Source of the DNA: Chloroflexota bacterium | Lineage (GTDB): Bacteria > Chloroflexota > UBA6077 | NCBI GenBank assembly: GCA_021788565.1 | Contig: JAJYKO010000270.1 | Span: 1 to 7,190, forward strand | Length of the DNA: 7,190 nt | Direction: 5' to 3' | Shown here: positions 4,892 to 7,190 of the stretch, piece after piece | How positions within the stretch are numbered: position 1 is the first letter of the stretch | How the letters are laid out: every line of letters starts with the position of its first letter | The notes under the pieces: generated by a model | Told to the model about the DNA's origin: nothing | Databases searched by the model: none | What the model saw: the letters and a program-made list of their open reading frames with translations, nothing else | Translations under genes and position numbers: made by a program

Positions 4892-5353
4892 ATGGTCAAG
4901 CGCATTCTCGTTCCGCTGGATGGTTCAAAGCTCGCGGAAGGGGTGCTGCCGTTCGTCGAGGGACTGGCGGGACAGTTGCATGCGGAGCTCCTCCTCGTCG
5001 AGGTGGTCGCCGTGGAGTCGGAGGCATGGGCAAAAGCACAGGAGCCACCACATCCTATAAGCGGCCAGAGTGAATGGGAGGCGCGCGGGATTCAGACCGC
5101 GACCGGATACCTGACGGGCATTGCGACCGCTTTGCAGGCGAGGAAGATCGATGCCACATGGGAGGTCGTGGAAGGTGTGGCGGCCACAGAAATAGTCAAC
5201 TTCGCTCATGTCCACGCGATTGACCTGATCGCCATGTCCACCCATGGACGTTCGGGACTCAGCCGAATGGTTTTCGGCAGCGTGGCCGACCACGTGATGC
5301 GAGAGGCAGGAATCCCCGTGCTGATGGTAAGACCCGGCCAGGAAGCGGACTAA
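4892..5353 (+). CDS. Universal stress protein, UspA family (ATP-binding type)
   Basis: The product is 153 residues, a single Usp domain of normal length. VPLDGS at residues 7-12 is the first strand and nucleotide-contact loop. The ATP-binding signature lies at 116-130, STHG-RSGLSRMVF-GS: Gly119 and the Gly129-Ser130 phosphate contact are present, while the first Gly of the classic G-x2-G-x9-G-S/T pattern is Ser116, common in this family. PVLMVRP (142-148) is the last strand. The protein is cytoplasmic and usually dimeric; Usp proteins aid survival under starvation, redox or energy stress, but the partner is unknown. The start is firm: AAAGGAGG ends 5 bases before the ATG. A structured leader precedes it and a strong inverted repeat follows, so it is probably a single-gene transcript. 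DUF4177-like lies divergently upstream. Confidence 0.93.
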   Translation: MVKRILVPLDGSKLAEGVLPFVEGLAGQLHAELLLVEVVAVESEAWAKAQEPPHPISGQSEWEARGIQTATGYLTGIATALQARKIDATWEVVEGVAATEIVNFAHVHAIDLIAMSTHGRSGLSRMVFGSVADHVMREAGIPVLMVRPGQEAD

Positions 5354-5368
5354 ACCAAAGGCAGGATG

Positions 5369-5436
5369 AAACCCGCGGGGTCTCGGGGATCACGGCGCGT
5401 TCGTTCAGGATCCGGGGCCAAAGACCCCGCGGGTTT
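5369..5436 (+). terminator. Perfect 15-bp inverted repeat after the universal stress gene
   Basis: AAACCCGCGGGGTCT (5369-5383) is the exact reverse complement of AGACCCCGCGGGTTT (5422-5436). The 38-base interior has its own GGATC (5387-5391) and GATCC (5409-5413) pair, so the whole can fold as a long two-part stem. It begins 15 bases after the stop at 5353. The right arm ends in TTT and is followed by GGTCGCCGCTTTACTTT, so it is only a weak intrinsic terminator by U-tract. The A/T ends are symmetric, so it could act in both directions. The rest of the gap to 5695 holds no gene. Confidence 0.65.
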
Positions 5437-5534
5437 GGTCGCCGCTTTACTTTAGACATCAGGCCGCTCAACGACTTCCCGCTCAGCTCCTGGTGCCCGC
5501 GGCTGCTCCTCGAGTGACTGCCGCACCGCCTGGA

Positions 5535-5559
5535 GGGCCATCCGCCCCATGGATGGCCC
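5535..5559. repeat. Perfect 9-bp hairpin in the gap between usp and the LysM gene
   Basis: GGGCCATCC (5535-5543) pairs exactly with GGATGGCCC (5551-5559) around the loop GCCCCAT. It lies 137 bases past the LysM gene stop on the minus strand, so it could be that gene's 3' end, but there is no U-tract. A smaller GGCC/GGCC hairpin is at 5638-5649, closer to that stop. The role of both is unknown. Confidence 0.45.
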
Positions 5560-5695
5560 GCGCGGGTAGAGCCGATCCGCCGTTGACGTCTATCGGCCAT
5601 TTCGCACTAGCTGAATAGAGAATTCCCTGACATCGCGGGCCCAGGGGCCGAGCGTCACAACGCGTGAGGGCTGAGGCTCTGGAACATCAGCCGGA

Positions 5696-6370
5696 TCAAG
5701 GAATTCGAATGGTCTGCCCTGCGCGGAGCCGTTTGGGATCGGACAGGTTGTTGGCCTTCGACAGCTCCTCGACGGTCACTCCGTAGGTGTGGGCGATACT
5801 GTAGAGGGTGTCCCTCGGCTTAACCACGTACGTTCCAGCCGGACTGACCGTTGGCTTCGGTGCAACGGCACGCGCCGGCGTCGCGGTGGGCGGGACCGGA
5901 GTAGGGGAAGGAGTGGGCTCCTGCGTAGCGGTTGGCGTGCCTTCCGTAGCGACGGGGTTCTTTCCGCCACCTGCTTCGCCGTTAGCGGCTACCCCTGTCG
6001 CCGTCGCCTGGGGCGCTCCGGCCTCGAGTGGAGGCCCCGGTCGAGGGGCCATGGCGAAGAAGGCGAGCACGATTACCCCTACCATCAGGCTGACCAGTGC
6101 CCGTCCGGCAAATCCGAAATCGAGGGACCTGAGCGAGGTCCACCAGCCCTCTCTTTCGACTTCGTCCGCCGTTGAGTAGCGCTGGTATTCGGGACATCTG
6201 GCATAGTCGGAACTGAGACATAGGGCGGTCTGGCGATGAACAGGAATAACCCGCGCAGTCACGCCGGCGTGACAGCGAGCCCGGCTCGATGGGCGCGGAA
6301 GAGGATATGCGCCGCCTGCACCCACCAGGTATGGGCAAGAGGCGTCGCCTTCAGAAACGCTGCTGGACAT
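5696..6370 (-). CDS. Single-pass membrane protein with N-terminal Cys4 module and C-terminal LysM domain
   Basis: The product has 224 residues. The N-terminus (about 12-62) carries four cysteines in an ordered pattern: Cys12 (CPYL), Cys33 (ARCHAG), Cys51 (ALCLS) and Cys59 (ARCPEYQRY). Such CPYL...C...CL...CP modules recur, to my recollection, in Chloroflexota proteins; they may bind zinc or an Fe-S cluster, but the function is unknown. A transmembrane helix spans about 89-107 (ALVSLMVGVIVLAFFAM). Residues 110-178 are a Pro/Thr/Ala linker (TPTATQEPTPSPTP). Residues 180-223 are a LysM domain (YVVKPRDTLYSIAHTYGVTV... ...LRAGQTIRIP) that binds peptidoglycan or chitin-like glycans. The layout implies a cytoplasmic Cys4 head and an extracellular LysM. 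There is no catalytic domain. AGGAG lies 12 bases before the ATG, rather far; no better start is seen. Confidence 0.85.
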   Translation of the reverse strand: MSSSVSEGDASCPYLVGAGGAYPLPRPSSRARCHAGVTARVIPVHRQTALCLSSDYARCPEYQRYSTADEVEREGWWTSLRSLDFGFAGRALVSLMVGVIVLAFFAMAPRPGPPLEAGAPQATATGVAANGEAGGGKNPVATEGTPTATQEPTPSPTPVPPTATPARAVAPKPTVSPAGTYVVKPRDTLYSIAHTYGVTVEELSKANNLSDPKRLRAGQTIRIP

Positions 6371-6503
6371 AGCTCAGTACGGCTCCTAATTCCGCCCTCC
6401 AGCGCCCGCCGCGGTGCACGGCTGCGACAGGCGTTTTTCGCTCCTGGGGTTCTCTAGCCGTGCCGGCGGCACGCGCTCGGCGCGAGGTTGGAATCTCGCC
6501 TAG

Positions 6504-6532
6504 ATTGTAGCAGTAGAACGACTATTTGTTTA
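6504..6532 (-). promoter_or_regulatory. Candidate sigma70-type promoter of the LysM gene
   Basis: On the minus strand TAAACA (6532-6527, 4 of 6 to the -35 consensus) and TACAAT (6509-6504, 5 of 6 to the -10) are 17 bases apart, the ideal spacing. The site lies in the only AT-rich part of the gap. It predicts a leader of about 125 bases that contains two small hairpins, GCGAG/CTCGC (6482-6499) and GTGCC/GGCAC (6460-6472). Confidence 0.5.
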
Positions 6533-6646
6533 TGCCGGTTTCGGCGATTCCGGGCGGAGCAGCGTGGCAATCGGGGAAAAGGACCGCCGAAGGCAGGGAG
6601 AGTGATTAGCTCGTAAGCGATCCCTGGCAGTCGCTCCTCCCACGGC

Positions 6647-6949
6647 CTACCGATCGGGCACACTCCGCCTCCCCGATGGCGGCAGCAGCAGCAGCAAGCC
6701 GAGAGTGACTGCCAGCATCTCGAGGACGGTGACGTGGTACACAACATCACCCGTCCGTGAGGACGCCACAGTCACACTCAGGCCGAACACCGTCCCAAGG
6801 AGGGCGAACAGCGTCGTTCCCACCGCTACCCAGCGCCCTTCGCGCCGGCGGGAGATCAGGGTTACACAACCGTTCCCGAGAGCCACTGCAATCACGGCCT
6901 CCGGGATCGCGGCATCCGCAAGAGGAGGTGGCGTTTCTGTGAGCAGCAC
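6647..6949 (-). CDS. Small multi-pass membrane protein, unknown function
   Basis: The frame encodes 100 residues with three likely membrane segments: about 14-33 (IPEAVIAVALGNGCVTLI), 40-62 (WVAVGTTLFALLGTVFGLSV) and 69-90 (VVYHVTVLEMLAVTLGLLLL). A basic RRREGR loop lies between the first two and the tail GRRSVPDR is basic, which suggests a cytoplasmic loop and tail. I do not recognise the family. The hydrophobic pattern is regular, and the other frames here read as low-complexity arginine- or cysteine-rich text, so I take it as real. The only start in frame is GTG at 6949, with an in-frame stop 13 bases upstream. No Shine-Dalgarno precedes it, so the N-terminus is uncertain and the gene may be leaderless. 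It shares orientation with the LysM gene and the partial gene upstream. Confidence 0.6.
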   Translation of the reverse strand: MLLTETPPPLADAAIPEAVIAVALGNGCVTLISRRREGRWVAVGTTLFALLGTVFGLSVTVASSRTGDVVYHVTVLEMLAVTLGLLLLLPPSGRRSVPDR

Positions 6950-7051
6950 GTCAACTTTATGTCACAGTTCTGTTAAGCCGCGGTATCGCCCAGTCGCGGG
7001 CCCAGCGCCTCGTTACTCGTCATCTGGCATCTTGGAGCCGGCGTTGTCCCC

Positions 7052-7079
7052 GTGAACGCGAGCGAGCACAGCGCGTGAC
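7052..7079 (+). repeat. GCGAGCGAGC-CAGC motif related to the loop of repeat D
   Basis: The segment starting GTGAACGCGAGCGAGCA and ending CAGCGCGTGAC resembles the internal hairpin of repeat D, which reads GTGAGGCGAGCGAGC then GCAGCCTCAC. The GCGAGCGAGC and CAGC parts are shared. The arms pair only partly here (CGCG with CGCG, plus one A.T). It may be a decayed or related palindrome in the gap upstream of the small membrane gene; the similarity could also arise from GC-rich low complexity. Confidence 0.35.
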
Positions 7080-7109
7080 GCGAACGACTTGACCCTGGTG
7101 CATCGTATC

Positions 7110-7190
7110 TCAACGTGGGCCAAGGAGCGCCAGAATCCATACCGCGGCCAGGCCCAGCAGGATGCTGAGCCCCAGCTGGCGCGTTCGCCA
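7110..7190 (-). CDS. C-terminal fragment of a membrane protein (continues beyond the window)
   Basis: On the minus strand the window opens in a frame giving 26 residues, WRTRQLGLSILLGLAAVWIL followed by ALLGPR and a TGA at 7112-7110. The basic start, an uninterrupted hydrophobic stretch of about 17 residues and a short basic tail make a clear C-terminal membrane helix. Only the last helix is visible, so the family cannot be named. It is in the same direction as the next two genes, with a 160-base gap to the small membrane protein, so co-transcription is possible but not shown. Confidence 0.55.
   Translation of the reverse strand, partial: WRTRQLGLSILLGLAAVWILALLGPR

Noticed and set aside
5259..5600. 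113-codon minus-strand frame after usp
   Set aside because: It overlaps the usp 3' end and the 15-bp inverted repeat and is arginine-rich with no recognisable motif.
6454..6750. 98-codon minus-strand frame overlapping the small membrane gene
   Set aside because: It has a run of cysteines from a CAG/GCA-rich stretch read in the wrong frame; the overlapping 6647-6949 frame has a regular membrane-helix pattern.

Overview
This is a GC-rich bacterial chromosomal window of 7.2 kb with ordinary housekeeping genes and unusually structured intergenic DNA. The best guess for the host is Chloroflexota or a similar GC-rich environmental lineage. The main pointers are a LysM protein with an N-terminal four-cysteine 'CPYL...C...CL...CP' module, a Thr/Pro linker of the kind common in that phylum, and the dispersed palindromic repeats. 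No rRNA, tRNA, CRISPR, transposase or phage gene is visible, so the assignment rests on protein style alone.

Layout: (1) 1-462 (+) is the C-terminal part of a D-isomer-specific 2-hydroxyacid dehydrogenase whose start lies outside the window. (2) 463-976 is a gene-free convergent region with a purine octamer tract, an inverted pair of 28-nt palindromic repeats (A and B) and a perfect 12-bp palindrome just after acnA. (3) 977-3709 (-) is a complete aconitate hydratase, acnA. (4) 3710-4404 is a 695-bp gene-free region holding two more inverted repeat pairs (C/D and E/F), a split direct repeat and a strong extra hairpin. (5) 4405-4638 (-) is a 77-aa DUF4177-like protein, divergent from (6) 4892-5353 (+), a universal stress protein. 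Their shared 253-bp intergenic region carries an operator-like inverted repeat and a folded leader whose 5' part can pair with the stress gene's ribosome binding site. A perfect 15-bp inverted repeat follows the stress gene. (7) 5696-6370 (-) is a membrane-anchored LysM protein with a Cys4 module. (8) 6647-6949 (-) is a small membrane protein of unknown function. (9) 7110-7190 (-) is the last 26 codons of another membrane protein.

The genes do not form one pathway. AcnA is a TCA-cycle enzyme, the dehydrogenase acts on an unidentified 2-hydroxyacid, the UspA/DUF4177 pair is probably a stress module, and the last three genes are cell-envelope proteins.

The most notable signal is the intergenic repeat family. 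Three 28-nt copies (A, B, C) are identical except at the two outer base pairs of a 3-bp stem, and every change there is compensatory (GGC/GCC, GCC/GGC, AGC/GCT). The repeats lie in inverted pairs on both sides of acnA, like BIMEs. The second signal is the possible SD-sequestering leader of the universal stress gene.
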